Notes: generated by a model from the letters alone, not told the origin. A stretch of 64,000 nucleotides of DNA from CANHBY01 sp046342195 (GCA_046342195.1 JBKDQE010000057.1:1-64000), one strand, 5' to 3'. Counted from the stretch's first letter, positions 1-8,809 are shown. A program made the numbers and translations.

Positions 1-190
1 GTAACATTCGCGTCAGCTCGGCGCGCAAGCGGTTGGCCGCTTTGTCCTTACCGCTGAAATGCACCAAGGCAGCGACGCTTGTGAATTTTCCATGGGAAGC
101 CTCGCGCACCAAGGCATCGGATTTTTCGCGCACGCTGGCAAAGTTGCGGTCAGGGCTGAGTTGATTAGATAAAGAAAGCTTCAAACCCAT
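1..190 (-). CDS. Partial hypothetical protein (N-terminus only)
   Basis: An open frame starts with ATG at 190 and runs leftward off the window without a stop, giving 63 residues. The visible part begins MGLKLSLSNQLSPDRNF and is rich in Arg, Lys, Ala and Ser, with no membrane segment and no motif I recognise. The start has no strong Shine-Dalgarno sequence. It points away from the ATP synthase operon. The frame could be chance, but its amino-acid composition fits coding DNA. No function can be assigned. Confidence 0.4.
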   Translation of the reverse strand, partial: MGLKLSLSNQLSPDRNFASVREKSDALVREASHGKFTSVAALVHFSGKDKAANRLRAELTRML

Positions 191-590
191 GATGATTCAC
201 CCTCAACCGCAAACACCAAATGAAAATGGCATAGGGCCCTTGGCTTTGAAACCCCTGAAACTGCCGCGAACCCTGAATTTAAGTGGCCTGCGGGCTCAAG
301 ATCAAGCTCGAAAACTTGGCCAAACCCCTGAATGAGGGGGAATGACTGGCAGGATTGAAGTGACAACACACTTTCATGCCATCGGCGGAGATTGGCGAAA
401 TCCTTGCAGAGCTACTCTGACAGCCAGCCGGCCTTTGAATAGGGCCAAAACTCTCCCTCCTGCTGCACGCAACCCCCGTCATGCTGAGCGCAGTCGCAGC
501 ATCCAGAAAATGATCGAGACAGAAGGGTGACGACTCTCTACAGAAACTCTCTCAGCCCATTCCTGCGAATATCCAACGCTGATGCGTGCC
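191..590. other. Intergenic stretch upstream of the atp operon
   Basis: About 400 bases separate the leftward partial gene from the atp promoter region. Short open frames on both strands have no ribosome binding sites or recognisable products. The only clear structure is the dispersed palindromic repeat at 478-504. Confidence 0.5.
478..504 (+). repeat. Dispersed intergenic palindromic repeat, copy A
   Basis: The unit can pair as ATGCTG ... CAGCAT around a GCGCAGTCG centre and ends in GCATCC. Closely similar units lie at 15777-15803 (opposite strand) and 26668-26694, all between genes. This is the style of short repeats scattered through many proteobacterial intergenic regions. Confidence 0.7.
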
Positions 591-623
591 TTCAGAACCT
601 TCTTACGGGTTTTCCCATATAAT
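591..623 (+). promoter_or_regulatory. Candidate promoter of the atp operon
   Basis: A perfect TATAAT hexamer lies at 618-623, 43 bases before the atpI start. The upstream hexamer is poor: TTCAGA at 591-596 gives a 21-base spacer, which is too long. The -10 element is therefore the only strong part of this call. Confidence 0.4.
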
Positions 624-666
624 TCCGAGGCTTTGCACTTCCCTACATCAGCTTTTTGAGTCTGCC

Positions 667-1173
667 ATGCCCGCATCCATTGAACATGGTTCCCCTGAAC
701 TGATGACCAACCCAGCATCCAACCCCTTCCCGGGCTCTGAAATTGAAGACGGTTCTTCTCACATCAAACCCCTCACCCGCAACGAAGCCCAAGCCATCAG
801 GGCCCGTTTCCCGGTTGTATCTCCGTGGAAGGTTTTGGGCCTGCAGGCCATGGTGGGTTTCGCCTTGTCCTTGCTGATGGCTTGGGTGTGGGGTGGTAGC
901 AAAACATTTTGGTCGGCGCTGTACGGCACGCTCTGCGTCGTTCTGCCAGGGGCTGTCATGGCCCGCGGAATGTCCAGAATATCCCGGCAGCCTCCCGCCG
1001 CCGCCCTTTTGGGTTTTATGGTTTGGGAGGCTGCCAAAGTGGCTGTTGCCGTGGCCTTGCTGGTCTTTGCAGTGGCCATCCCGGGTCTTCAGTGGCCTGC
1101 GCTGTTGTTGACCATGATAGTCAGTATGAAAGTAAATTGGTTGGCGCTGGCATGGCGCCGTCCACAACCCTGA
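667..1173 (+). CDS. atpI: ATP synthase subunit I (AtpI)
   Basis: A 168-residue membrane protein that opens the ATP synthase operon. AtpI helps assemble the c-ring and is not part of the finished enzyme. An N-terminal soluble stretch of about 55 residues is followed by four hydrophobic segments between roughly residues 57 and 160, as usual for the family. The start at 667 is preceded by GAG six bases upstream. A second ATG at 703 gives a shorter protein and cannot be excluded. It is followed by atpB after 21 bases. The assignment rests on the membrane pattern and position, since AtpI sequences are poorly conserved. Confidence 0.85.
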   Translation: MPASIEHGSPELMTNPASNPFPGSEIEDGSSHIKPLTRNEAQAIRARFPVVSPWKVLGLQAMVGFALSLLMAWVWGGSKTFWSALYGTLCVVLPGAVMARGMSRISRQPPAAALLGFMVWEAAKVAVAVALLVFAVAIPGLQWPALLLTMIVSMKVNWLALAWRRPQP

Positions 1174-1194
1174 GCCATAAAGAGATTCATCAAT

Positions 1195-2085
1195 ATGTCC
1201 GCTGAAGCAAATGCCGCTCAAGGCCCGACTGCCGGAGAATACATCCAGCACCACCTTCAACACCTTCAAATGAATTTTTCATTTGAATCTGCCAAGCAAA
1301 AATCAATCGTTGATTTCAGCCTTTTCAACCTTGATTCTGTCTTTTTTTCGGTGGTGTTAGGCGCGTTGGCCTGCTTTGTATTGTGGTTGGCTGCCCGTCG
1401 CGCCACCGCCGGGGCACCAGGTCGTTTTCAGGCTTTGGTCGAAATCCTTTATGAAATGGTCGACAACCAAGCCAAAGGCCTGATTCGCAATGCCCAAAGT
1501 CGCAAATTGGTTTGTCCTCTGGCCTTGACGGTCTTCGTCTGGATTTTCCTGATGAACGCCATGGACATGTTGCCCGTCGACCTCATCCCCCACCTCTGGC
1601 ATTCTGCAGGGCCTGGCCTCGGCTTCCCTGATTACATGCGTGTTGTTCCCACAGCCGACTTATCAACCACCCTCGGCCTCTCGTCGGGTGTTTTGCTCAC
1701 CTGTTTGTTTTACAACATCAAAATCAAAGGCTTAGGAGGCTGGGGGCACGAATTGGTCTCAGCTCCCTTCGGAAGCCACCCTCTTTTGTATCCGATAAAC
1801 TTCTTGATGCAGTTGATTGAGTTCACTGCGAAAACCGTCTCCCATGGCATGCGACTTTTCGGCAATATGTTTGCCGGTGAGTTGGTGTTCATGCTCATTG
1901 CCCTGATGGGCGGTGTGTGGGCTTGGCAGTTCAATCCCTTCTCGGGAGAGTTCTGGTTGGGCTTGGGGCATGTGATAGCCGGAACCGTATGGACTTTGTT
2001 CCATATCCTGGTCATCACCTTGCAGGCCTTCATCTTCATGATGTTGACCCTGATTTACGTTGGGCAGGCCCACGACGCTCACTGA
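1195..2085 (+). CDS. atpB: ATP synthase Fo subunit a
   Basis: Subunit a (296 residues) forms the proton half-channels beside the c-ring in the inner membrane. The essential arginine is in HGMRLFGNMFAGE, at about residue 219, which is the conserved stator-arginine helix. The C-terminal helix ends in FIFMMLTLIYVGQAHDAH, a typical ending. Several membrane helices fill residues 45-290. AAAGAGA precedes the start. The length is normal for Betaproteobacteria, which carry a longer N-terminus than E. coli. Confidence 0.97.
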   Translation: MSAEANAAQGPTAGEYIQHHLQHLQMNFSFESAKQKSIVDFSLFNLDSVFFSVVLGALACFVLWLAARRATAGAPGRFQALVEILYEMVDNQAKGLIRNAQSRKLVCPLALTVFVWIFLMNAMDMLPVDLIPHLWHSAGPGLGFPDYMRVVPTADLSTTLGLSSGVLLTCLFYNIKIKGLGGWGHELVSAPFGSHPLLYPINFLMQLIEFTAKTVSHGMRLFGNMFAGELVFMLIALMGGVWAWQFNPFSGEFWLGLGHVIAGTVWTLFHILVITLQAFIFMMLTLIYVGQAHDAH

Positions 2086-2157
2086 GATTACCCGCCTCAA
2101 AATAGCGTCTTCTTTTTTAATTTTTGACTTTTACTTCACTTTTCAGGAGCTATAAAA

Positions 2158-2412
2158 ATGGAAAACGTTCTCGGAATGGTTGCTCTGGCTTGTGGTTTCA
2201 TCGTTGGTATTGGTGCTATTGGCGCCTCTATTGGCATTGCTTTGATGGGCGGGAAATTTTTAGAGTCTTCGGCTCGCCAACCCGAACTTATGAATGACCT
2301 TCAAACCAAAATGTTCATTTTGGCGGGCCTGATTGACGCTGCTTTCTTGATTGCCGTGGCAATTGCTTTGCTCTTTGCTTTTGCAAACCCGTTTCAAATC
2401 GTCGCCGGTTGA
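2158..2412 (+). CDS. atpE: ATP synthase Fo subunit c
   Basis: Subunit c (84 residues) is a two-helix hairpin that assembles into the rotating ring. The ion-binding carboxylate is Asp60 in LAGLIDAAFLIAV. The polar loop is SARQPEL. The first helix has the glycine-rich pattern GIGAIGASIGIALMGG. The Asp carboxylate and the lack of the sodium-type Gln/Glu/Ser set point to proton coupling. AGGAGC lies before the ATG. The 72-base gap from atpB is the widest among the Fo genes, and it leaves room for the strong ribosome site that this high-copy subunit needs. Confidence 0.97.
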   Translation: MENVLGMVALACGFIVGIGAIGASIGIALMGGKFLESSARQPELMNDLQTKMFILAGLIDAAFLIAVAIALLFAFANPFQIVAG

Positions 2413-2446
2413 GTTTTTGCCCTTTCACGGCTGAAAGGATTGTGTT

Positions 2447-2917
2447 GTGAATATCAATTCAACCCTGTTTCTGCAGGCGCTTGTTTTTGCGATCTTGGTT
2501 TGGTTTACCATGCGTTATGTATGGCCCCCCCTCACCAAGGTGCTGGATGAGCGTGCTGCAAAAATCACTGCGGGCCTCTCTGCTGCCGACAAGGCCAAAG
2601 CCGAGTTGGCAGCCGCTCAGCAGCAGGTCAGCAAGCAGCTTCATGCGGCTCGCGACGACGCCGCCAAGCGATTGGCCGATGCTGAGCGCATGGCCCAATC
2701 CCTGATTGATGAAGCCAAGGCCCGCGCTTCCCAAGAGGCCACCAAAATTGTCGCTGCGGCCAAGGCAGAGGCTGTGCATGAGGTCAACAAAGCGCGCGAG
2801 GCATTGCGTGTGGAGGTTGCTCAGTTGGCCGTCAAAGGGGCTGAGCAAATACTCAAGCGCGAAGTGAATGCAAGCGTTCACGCCGACTTGCTTCAGCGTC
2901 TTCAAACTGAGCTCTAA
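2447..2917 (+). CDS. atpF: ATP synthase Fo subunit b
   Basis: Subunit b (156 residues) has one N-terminal membrane helix (about residues 5-25) and a long Ala/Lys/Glu-rich coiled coil that forms the peripheral stalk joining Fo to F1. The start is GTG at 2447, supported by GAAAGGA nine bases upstream. The protein reads MNINSTLFLQALVFAILVWF, the usual beginning. Length is standard. The stop lies only three bases before atpH, so the two are probably translationally coupled. Confidence 0.97.
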   Translation: MNINSTLFLQALVFAILVWFTMRYVWPPLTKVLDERAAKITAGLSAADKAKAELAAAQQQVSKQLHAARDDAAKRLADAERMAQSLIDEAKARASQEATKIVAAAKAEAVHEVNKAREALRVEVAQLAVKGAEQILKREVNASVHADLLQRLQTEL

Positions 2918-2920
2918 GCC

Positions 2921-3463
2921 ATGGCTGAACTCGCAACCCTTGCTCGCCCCTACGCTGAGGCCTTGTTTCAGGCGGTACGCCAACAAGGCTCGCAAGTCCT
3001 GGCTGAGGTCTCATCCCAACTCAGGGCTCTTGCCGTCATTTCGGCCGATCCCCCTCTGCGTCAGTTCGCCGATCACCCGAAGGTGCAGGCCCAACAGGTT
3101 TTTGACGTTCTTGCTTTGGCTGTTCAACAGCCTTTGCTTGATTCTGTTCAAAATCTTTTGCGCACGGTTATCGATAACGGTCGTTTGTCAGCAATGCCCC
3201 AAATTGCTTCTCAGTACCAAGATTGGGTTAATTCACAGGCGGGCATCCATGATGCCCATATCGCCAGTGCATTTCCCATTGAACCTGGCCTGATGAATGC
3301 CCTCATGCAGGCACTCGAGAAGCGTTTTGGGCTCAGGCTGAACCCGATCGTCACTCTCGAGCCCGAATTGATCGGCGGAATTCGCGTGATGGTGGGTGAT
3401 GAAGTTCTAGACACCTCCATCAAAGCTCGTTTGAAGCAAATGAACGCTGCTTTAAGCGCCTGA
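2921..3463 (+). CDS. atpH: ATP synthase F1 subunit delta
   Basis: Delta (180 residues) caps the F1 hexamer and binds the b-subunit stalk. The N-terminal helical domain begins with LARPYAEALF, and the C-terminal part contains PELIGGIRVMVGDEVLDTSI, the conserved signature. It starts three bases after atpF. Length is typical. Confidence 0.96.
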   Translation: MAELATLARPYAEALFQAVRQQGSQVLAEVSSQLRALAVISADPPLRQFADHPKVQAQQVFDVLALAVQQPLLDSVQNLLRTVIDNGRLSAMPQIASQYQDWVNSQAGIHDAHIASAFPIEPGLMNALMQALEKRFGLRLNPIVTLEPELIGGIRVMVGDEVLDTSIKARLKQMNAALSA

Positions 3464-3560
3464 ATTGTCCCTGCGTGTTGTGTGCCTGCTGCCCCTCAGC
3501 GCTCAACCCCAGGAAACCCATTCCCAGCGCAGGCTGTCGCCTGTGCAACGGAGAGAAGCA

Positions 3561-5174
3561 ATGCAACTGAATCCTGCTGAAATTTCCGAACTCATCAAGA
3601 GCCGTATTGAAGGCCTTGGTATCTCCAGCGACATTCGTAACCAAGGTACCGTGGTGTCCGTCACTGATGGCATTGTTCGCGTCCATGGATTATCTGACGT
3701 GATGCAGGGCGAAATGCTCGAATTTCCGACGACCGCATCCGGTCAGCCGACTTTTGGCCTGGCGCTCAATCTTGAGCGAGACTCTGTCGGCGCCGTGATT
3801 TTAGGTGAATACGAGCACATTTCCGAGGGTGATACGGTCAAATGCACCGGTCGTATTTTAGAAGTCCCGGTAGGGCCTGAACTCAAGGGCCGTGTCGTGA
3901 ATGCGCTGGGCCAGCCCATTGATGGCAAGGGTGCCGTCAATGCCAAGCTCTCAATGCCCATTGAAAAAATCGCCCCTGGCGTCATTGCCCGTCAGTCAGT
4001 CAGTCAACCCATGCAAAGTGGCTTGAAATCCATCGATGCCATGGTACCCATTGGCCGAGGCCAGCGTGAACTCATCATCGGTGACCGCCAAACCGGAAAA
4101 ACAGCCGTTGCTATTGATGCCATCATCAATCAAAAAGGTCAAGACATGACCTGCATCTACGTTGCGATCGGCCAAAAGGCTTCTTCGATCAAAAACGTGG
4201 TGCGCGCGCTTGAATCCAGTGGTGCGCTCGAATACACCATTGTGGTCGCTGCCTCCGCGGCCGAATCCGCAGCAATGCAGTATGTTTCAGCTTACTCAGG
4301 CTGCACCATGGGTGAGTATTTCCGTGATCGCGGCGAAGATGCCCTGATTGTCTATGATGACCTCTCCAAGCAAGCGGTGGCCTACCGGCAAATTTCCCTG
4401 TTGTTGCGTCGCCCTCCTGGTCGTGAAGCCTACCCTGGCGATGTGTTCTATCTTCACAGCCGCCTATTAGAACGTGCAGCCCGCGTCAATGCCGATTACG
4501 TCGAAAAATTTACCCATGGTGCTGTGAAAGGAAAAACCGGCTCATTGACGGCCTTGCCCATCATTGAAACCCAGGCGGGTGATGTCTCGGCCTTTGTGCC
4601 AACCAATGTGATTTCGATCACCGACGGCCAAATTTTTCTCGAAACCTCCTTGTTCAATGCAGGTATTCGCCCCGCCATCAATGCTGGCATTTCGGTTTCT
4701 CGTGTCGGCGGCGCGGCACAAACCAACTTGATCAAGGGCTTGTCTGGTGGTATCCGTACAGACCTTGCACAGTATCGCGAATTGGCCGCTTTTGCTCAGT
4801 TTGCCTCAGATCTTGATGAAGCCACCCGCAAACAATTAGACCGCGGAGCCCGGGTCACCGAATTGCTCAAGCAAGCCCAGTATGCTCCCCTGCCCGTCAG
4901 TTTGATGGCCACCACGCTCTATGCGGTGAGCAAAGGTTTCCTCGATGACATCGATGTCAAAAAGGTTCTGGGCTTTGAAGCTGGCTTGCATCAATTCCTC
5001 AAGTCCAGTCACGCTGCCTTGCTGCAAAAATTCGAGCGTGATGCCGCCAAATGGGATGCGAAAGACCCCAAAAAAGACGACAGCCCGGAGAAGGTCGCAT
5101 TCAAAAAATCGTGCCAACAGGGCGAGGCTGACTTGAACGCCGCGATCACGGCTTTCAAGAAGTCTTTTGCTTGA
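3561..5174 (+). CDS. atpA: ATP synthase F1 subunit alpha
   Basis: The non-catalytic nucleotide-binding subunit (537 residues). The Walker A motif GDRQTGKTA is at residues 174-182, and SALPIIETQAGDVSAFVPTN follows the pattern of the family with Thr in place of Ser. The frame is open from 3465, but the start is placed at 3561 because GAGAGAAG precedes it and the protein then begins MQLNPAEISELIKSRIE as in homologues. It is about 20 residues longer than usual (family about 513). The excess is a Lys/Asp-rich stretch near the C-terminus, between HAALLQKF and EADLNAAITAFKKSFA. Confidence 0.97.
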   Translation: MQLNPAEISELIKSRIEGLGISSDIRNQGTVVSVTDGIVRVHGLSDVMQGEMLEFPTTASGQPTFGLALNLERDSVGAVILGEYEHISEGDTVKCTGRILEVPVGPELKGRVVNALGQPIDGKGAVNAKLSMPIEKIAPGVIARQSVSQPMQSGLKSIDAMVPIGRGQRELIIGDRQTGKTAVAIDAIINQKGQDMTCIYVAIGQKASSIKNVVRALESSGALEYTIVVAASAAESAAMQYVSAYSGCTMGEYFRDRGEDALIVYDDLSKQAVAYRQISLLLRRPPGREAYPGDVFYLHSRLLERAARVNADYVEKFTHGAVKGKTGSLTALPIIETQAGDVSAFVPTNVISITDGQIFLETSLFNAGIRPAINAGISVSRVGGAAQTNLIKGLSGGIRTDLAQYRELAAFAQFASDLDEATRKQLDRGARVTELLKQAQYAPLPVSLMATTLYAVSKGFLDDIDVKKVLGFEAGLHQFLKSSHAALLQKFERDAAKWDAKDPKKDDSPEKVAFKKSCQQGEADLNAAITAFKKSFA

Positions 5175-5200
5175 CCTCAGGCTGACCCAGGAGATTTCAC

Positions 5201-6079
5201 ATGGCAGCAGGCAAAGAAATACGCGGCAAGATCAAAAGTGTAGAAAACACCAAGAAGATCACCAAAGCCATGGAAATGGTGGCCGCATCCAAAATGCGCA
5301 AGGCCCAGGAGCGCATGCGGGCGGCCCGCCCCTATAGCGCCAAAATCCGCTCACTCGCAGCCAATTTAGCTCGAGCAACCCCGGAGTATCAGCACCCCTT
5401 TATGGTGCCCAACAACGATGCCAAAACAGTGGGCCTGATCGTGGTCACCACCGACAAAGGTCTTTGTGGTGGCTTGAACACCAATATCTTGAGAGCCGTC
5501 ACCAACAAGCTCAAAGAAATTGAGGCAGAAGGTCAAAAAGTAGAAGTTGTGGCGATCGGTAACAAAGGTTTGGGGTTTCTGAATCGTCTTGGCTCTAAAG
5601 TGCTTGCTCAAGTCACACAGATGGGCGACACCCCCCATCTCGACAAGTTTATTGGCCCCATCAAAGTCTTGCTGGACGCCTATACCGAGGGGCGCTTGAG
5701 TGCGGTGTATCTGTGCTACACCCACTTTATCAACACGATGCGACAAGAGCCCATTGTTCAACAACTCTTGCCCTTGTCTGCCGAGGCACTGGCGCCAGAA
5801 CACAAAGATGCACGTGATCATCAATGGGATTACATCTATGAGCCAGATGCCCCCAGCGTCATTGATGACTTGCTTCTTCGTTATACCGAAGCCTTGGTTT
5901 ACCAGGCCGTGGCCGACAACATGGCCTCAGAGCAGTCTGCCCGAATGGTGGCCATGAAAGCCGCCACCGATAACGCAGGAAGTGTGATTTCCGAATTGAA
6001 ACTGGTCTACAACAAGACTCGTCAGGCAGGCATCACGAAAGAGCTTTCGGAAATTGTCGCCGGCGCGGCAGCAGTTTAA
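5201..6079 (+). CDS. atpG: ATP synthase F1 subunit gamma
   Basis: Gamma (292 residues) is the central rotor shaft. The N-terminal helix contains GKIKSVENTKKITKAMEMV and the C-terminal helix ends KTRQAGITKELSEIVAGAAA, both diagnostic. VTTDKGLCGGLNTN is the conserved turn in the middle. AGGAGA precedes the start. Length is normal. Confidence 0.98.
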   Translation: MAAGKEIRGKIKSVENTKKITKAMEMVAASKMRKAQERMRAARPYSAKIRSLAANLARATPEYQHPFMVPNNDAKTVGLIVVTTDKGLCGGLNTNILRAVTNKLKEIEAEGQKVEVVAIGNKGLGFLNRLGSKVLAQVTQMGDTPHLDKFIGPIKVLLDAYTEGRLSAVYLCYTHFINTMRQEPIVQQLLPLSAEALAPEHKDARDHQWDYIYEPDAPSVIDDLLLRYTEALVYQAVADNMASEQSARMVAMKAATDNAGSVISELKLVYNKTRQAGITKELSEIVAGAAAV

Positions 6080-6118
6080 TGCTTTACGAACACGATTTAA
6101 AAATCAAAGGATACAAAC

Positions 6119-7537
6119 ATGGCTGACACACCCTCCGTCAACGTTGGCAAAATTGTTCAGTGCATCGGTGCTGTGGTAGACGTAGAGTTTCCACGCAATG
6201 CCATGCCCAAGGTTTACGATGCTCTCAAGCTTGAGGGTACAGAATTAACTCTCGAAGTACAACAGCAGCTCGGCGACGGCGTGGTTCGTACCATTGCTCT
6301 GGGCTCTTCTGATGGCCTGCGTCGCGGCCTGCAAGTTCGTAACACGTTCAGCCCCATCACTGTTCCGGTGGGCCGAGCCACTCTCGGTCGCATCATGGAC
6401 GTGTTAGGCAACCCCATTGATGAACGTGGCCCTGTGAGCCAAGAATTGACGGCCTCCATCCATCGCAAACCTCCAGCTTACGATGAATTGAGCCCCTCCA
6501 CAGACTTGCTCGAAACAGGAATCAAGGTGATCGACTTGATTTGTCCCTTCGCCAAGGGGGGTAAAGTGGGTTTATTCGGTGGTGCCGGCGTAGGTAAAAC
6601 GGTCAACATGATGGAGCTGATCAACAACATCGCCAAGGCCCACAGCGGTTTGTCTGTATTTGCCGGTGTTGGTGAGCGAACCCGTGAAGGCAATGACTTC
6701 TATCACGAAATGATGGAATCCAATGTGGTGGTCTCTGACGATCTGTCCCAGTCCAAAGTGTCCATGGTTTACGGGCAAATGAATGAGCCGCCCGGTAATC
6801 GTTTGCGCGTCGCACTGACCGGGCTGACCATTGCCGAATCTTTCCGTGATGAAGGCCGTGACGTGCTTTTCTTTGTTGACAACATCTACCGTTATACGCT
6901 GGCAGGTACCGAGGTGTCTGCGCTCTTGGGCCGCATGCCCTCTGCGGTGGGTTACCAGCCGACTTTGGCTGAAGAAATGGGGCGGTTGCAAGAGCGTATT
7001 ACTTCAACCAAAGTAGGTTCCATCACTTCCATTCAAGCCGTTTATGTTCCTGCGGATGACTTGACTGACCCTTCCCCAGCAACTACTTTTGCTCACCTTG
7101 ATTCAACCGTTGTGTTGTCTCGTGATATTGCATCTCTCGGCATTTACCCCGCCGTAGACCCCTTGGACTCGACCAGCCGCCAGCTTGACCCCAATGTGGT
7201 GGGCGAAGAACATTACTCTGTGGCTCGTGCGGTTCAAGGCACCCTTCAGCGCTACAAAGAATTGCGAGACATTATCGCCATTCTGGGCATGGATGAACTG
7301 GCTCCTGAAGACAAGCTTGCCGTGGCCCGTGCTCGCAAAATTCAGCGTTTCCTGAGCCAGCCCTTTCATGTGGCCGAAGTATTTACTGGCGCCCCTGGGA
7401 AATACGTGCCCCTGAAGGAAACCATTCGCGGTTTCAAGATGATCGTTCATGGTGAATGCGACAGTCTGCCTGAGCAAGCCTTCTATATGGTAGGCACAAT
7501 TGACGAAGCCTTCGAAAAAGCGAAGAAAATGCAGTAA
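6119..7537 (+). CDS. atpD: ATP synthase F1 subunit beta
   Basis: The catalytic subunit (472 residues), which makes ATP from ADP and phosphate. The P-loop GGAGVGKTV is at about residues 155-163, followed by GERTREGNDFYHEM with the catalytic glutamate. The DELSEED region reads MDELAPEDKL, the usual variant in this group. AAAGGA lies eight bases before ATG. FVDNIYRYTLAGTE shows conservative changes only. Confidence 0.98.
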   Translation: MADTPSVNVGKIVQCIGAVVDVEFPRNAMPKVYDALKLEGTELTLEVQQQLGDGVVRTIALGSSDGLRRGLQVRNTFSPITVPVGRATLGRIMDVLGNPIDERGPVSQELTASIHRKPPAYDELSPSTDLLETGIKVIDLICPFAKGGKVGLFGGAGVGKTVNMMELINNIAKAHSGLSVFAGVGERTREGNDFYHEMMESNVVVSDDLSQSKVSMVYGQMNEPPGNRLRVALTGLTIAESFRDEGRDVLFFVDNIYRYTLAGTEVSALLGRMPSAVGYQPTLAEEMGRLQERITSTKVGSITSIQAVYVPADDLTDPSPATTFAHLDSTVVLSRDIASLGIYPAVDPLDSTSRQLDPNVVGEEHYSVARAVQGTLQRYKELRDIIAILGMDELAPEDKLAVARARKIQRFLSQPFHVAEVFTGAPGKYVPLKETIRGFKMIVHGECDSLPEQAFYMVGTIDEAFEKAKKMQ

Positions 7538-7620
7538 AGCATGACCGGTCGGGGTCAAACGCTGTCAGTTCCCCCGATTTTCATGCAACATCGGCTTCAA
7601 AACTCAACAAAGCATACAAT

Positions 7621-8034
7621 ATGACCACCATTCATGTAGACGTCGTGTCTGCCGAAGAGTCTATTTTTTCTGGTGACGCCAAATTTGTGGCCTTACCGGG
7701 TGAGGCGGGCGAATTGGGTATTTACCCGCGTCATACGCCCCTGATTACCCGCATTCGAGCCGGTGCCGTGCGCATCGAGCGCACGGATGGTCGTGAAGAG
7801 TTCGTTTTTGTTGCTGGGGGCATTCTCGAAGTTCAGCCCACCACCGTCACTGTCCTGGCAGACACTGCTATCCGCGGTAAAGACCTTGACGAAGCGAAAG
7901 CGCTTGAGGCCAAGAAGCTTGCGGAAGAAGCCTTGAAAAACGCCAAAAGCGACATTGACTTGGCGCGAGCGCAAAATGAACTTGTGACACTTGCTGCGCA
8001 AGTTGCGGCGCTTCGTAAGTTCCGTCAAAAATAA
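7621..8034 (+). CDS. atpC: ATP synthase F1 subunit epsilon
   Basis: Epsilon (137 residues) joins gamma to the c-ring and inhibits ATP hydrolysis. The N-terminal beta-sandwich has LPGEAGELGIYPRHTPLIT and the C-terminal part is a two-helix hairpin rich in Ala, Lys and Glu. It is the last gene of the operon. The 83-base gap after atpD has no clear terminator. Insertion-sequence debris begins directly after the stop. Confidence 0.96.
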   Translation: MTTIHVDVVSAEESIFSGDAKFVALPGEAGELGIYPRHTPLITRIRAGAVRIERTDGREEFVFVAGGILEVQPTTVTVLADTAIRGKDLDEAKALEAKKLAEEALKNAKSDIDLARAQNELVTLAAQVAALRKFRQK

Positions 8035-8040
8035 CGGCCT

Positions 8041-8200
8041 CCCTTCAAGGAGCTCAATGGCGTCAAATATCAGTTGTTCCCGTGGCTCAAAGAGATACAC
8101 CGCGACAGCCATGCGTAACTGTTCGAGCATTTGGGCCGTGCGTGGTCGCGCTTCTTTGCCGACAGGCAGGAGCACGAATTGCCCCGAGCGACAAGCAACT
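8041..8200 (+). pseudogene. Remnant of an IS200/IS605-family TnpB (OrfB)
   Basis: Reading from 8041 gives KYQLFPWLKEIHRDSHA, a TAA stop at 8116-8118, then LFEHLGRAWSRFFADRQ. This matches the N-terminal helix region of TnpB/OrfB proteins, where a Pro-Trp-Leu-Lys-Glu segment precedes an Ala-Phe/Trp-x-x-Phe-Phe helix. There is no start codon, an internal nonsense codon is present, and the remaining 300 or so residues are missing. It is a decayed fragment left after an insertion behind atpC. Confidence 0.6.
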
Positions 8201-8320
8201 CTGCCGCAGAAAGCGCTCAACCACCAGACACCCCTGATGGCGATGAAAAAGTGGCAAGAATCACACCTTCACGCACAACGCCGTCGGGGGGCGCCCTTTG
8301 AGTTTCTCAGTCAGCCATGA
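8201..8320 (+). pseudogene. C-terminal scrap of an rve-type transposase
   Basis: The frame from 8201 encodes LPQKALNHQTPLMAMKKWQ and ends at TGA 8318-8320. The pattern Lys-Ala-Leu-Asn-x-x-Thr-Pro-x-x-Ala-hydrophobic is the end of integrase-core transposases of the IS3/IS481 type. No catalytic residues remain. It abuts the TnpB remnant in a different frame, so two elements have been joined by deletion. The family call rests on a short match. Confidence 0.4.
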
Positions 8321-8541
8321 GTCAGCCGACGCGCATCGCAGCGATCTATACCACCTATTACCCCGACGACGGGTTCCGCCAGCGCATCCAACATGTGGTT
8401 GAGCGTTGCGCGCTCACCGTGGTCGTAGACAACACCCCCGGTGGCCACATCTTCGAATCAGGCCAGACTGACGGGAGCGTGAATTGCTCATCAGCTCGCT
8501 GGCTGACACCCAAGATAAATGGTCAATGGCCGTTTGAGTGA
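8317..8541 (+). pseudogene. Truncated family 2 glycosyltransferase
   Basis: The first 45 or so residues (TRIAAIYTTYYPDDGFRQRI, then ALTVVVDNTPGG) look like the nucleotide-binding start of rhamnosyltransferase-like GT2 enzymes, with a strand, the TYYPD loop and a VVVDN strand. After that the sequence loses similarity and stops at 74 residues, against about 300 for an intact enzyme. It probably marks the broken edge of a polysaccharide locus next to the heptose operon. Confidence 0.5.
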
Positions 8542-8615
8542 GGCGACAGATCGCTTGACTCGTACCGGACTGCGCGCAGCTTAGCGGTGCAAATCATCCA
8601 GTTTGCCACTTCGAC

Positions 8616-8693
8616 ATTCCGCATGTCAGTCGCGGAATCCAGTGCGCTGGTCAATGCTGACTGGATTCCCGCCTGCCTGCGCGAGAATGACAA
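8616..8693. repeat. Inverted repeat with GGAATCCAG / CTGGATTCC arms
   Basis: GGAATCCAG (8635-8643) and CTGGATTCC (8661-8669) form a perfect nine-base inverted repeat, followed by CGCCTGCCTGCGCGAGAATGAC. This unit is a common dispersed intergenic repeat in Betaproteobacteria. It separates the scrap zone from the heptose operon. Confidence 0.6.
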
Positions 8694-8730
8694 CATGATT
8701 GAATTTTGCAAGGCCGACCTGAAGGTATTT

Positions 8731-8760
8731 TTGAATATATAAAAATAATAACTTAATAAT
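8731..8760 (+). promoter_or_regulatory. Candidate promoter of the heptose operon
   Basis: TTGAAT at 8731-8736 and AATAAT at 8755-8760 are separated by 18 bases, inside a sharply AT-rich stretch (about 8725-8775). The operon's first start codon is 50 bases downstream with AAAGG before it. Confidence 0.4.
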
Positions 8761-8809
8761 CAAAAATTCCTTTGGCTGTTTTCCCTATAAAACCTCTCAA
8801 AGGTAAATT

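Noticed and set aside
643..1269. 208-codon open frame on the minus strand
   Set aside because: It is antisense to atpI and the atpB start; no motif and no ribosome site.
8317..8541. The 74-residue frame as an intact small protein
   Set aside because: Its first 45 residues match a longer glycosyltransferase family and the rest does not, which fits a truncation better.
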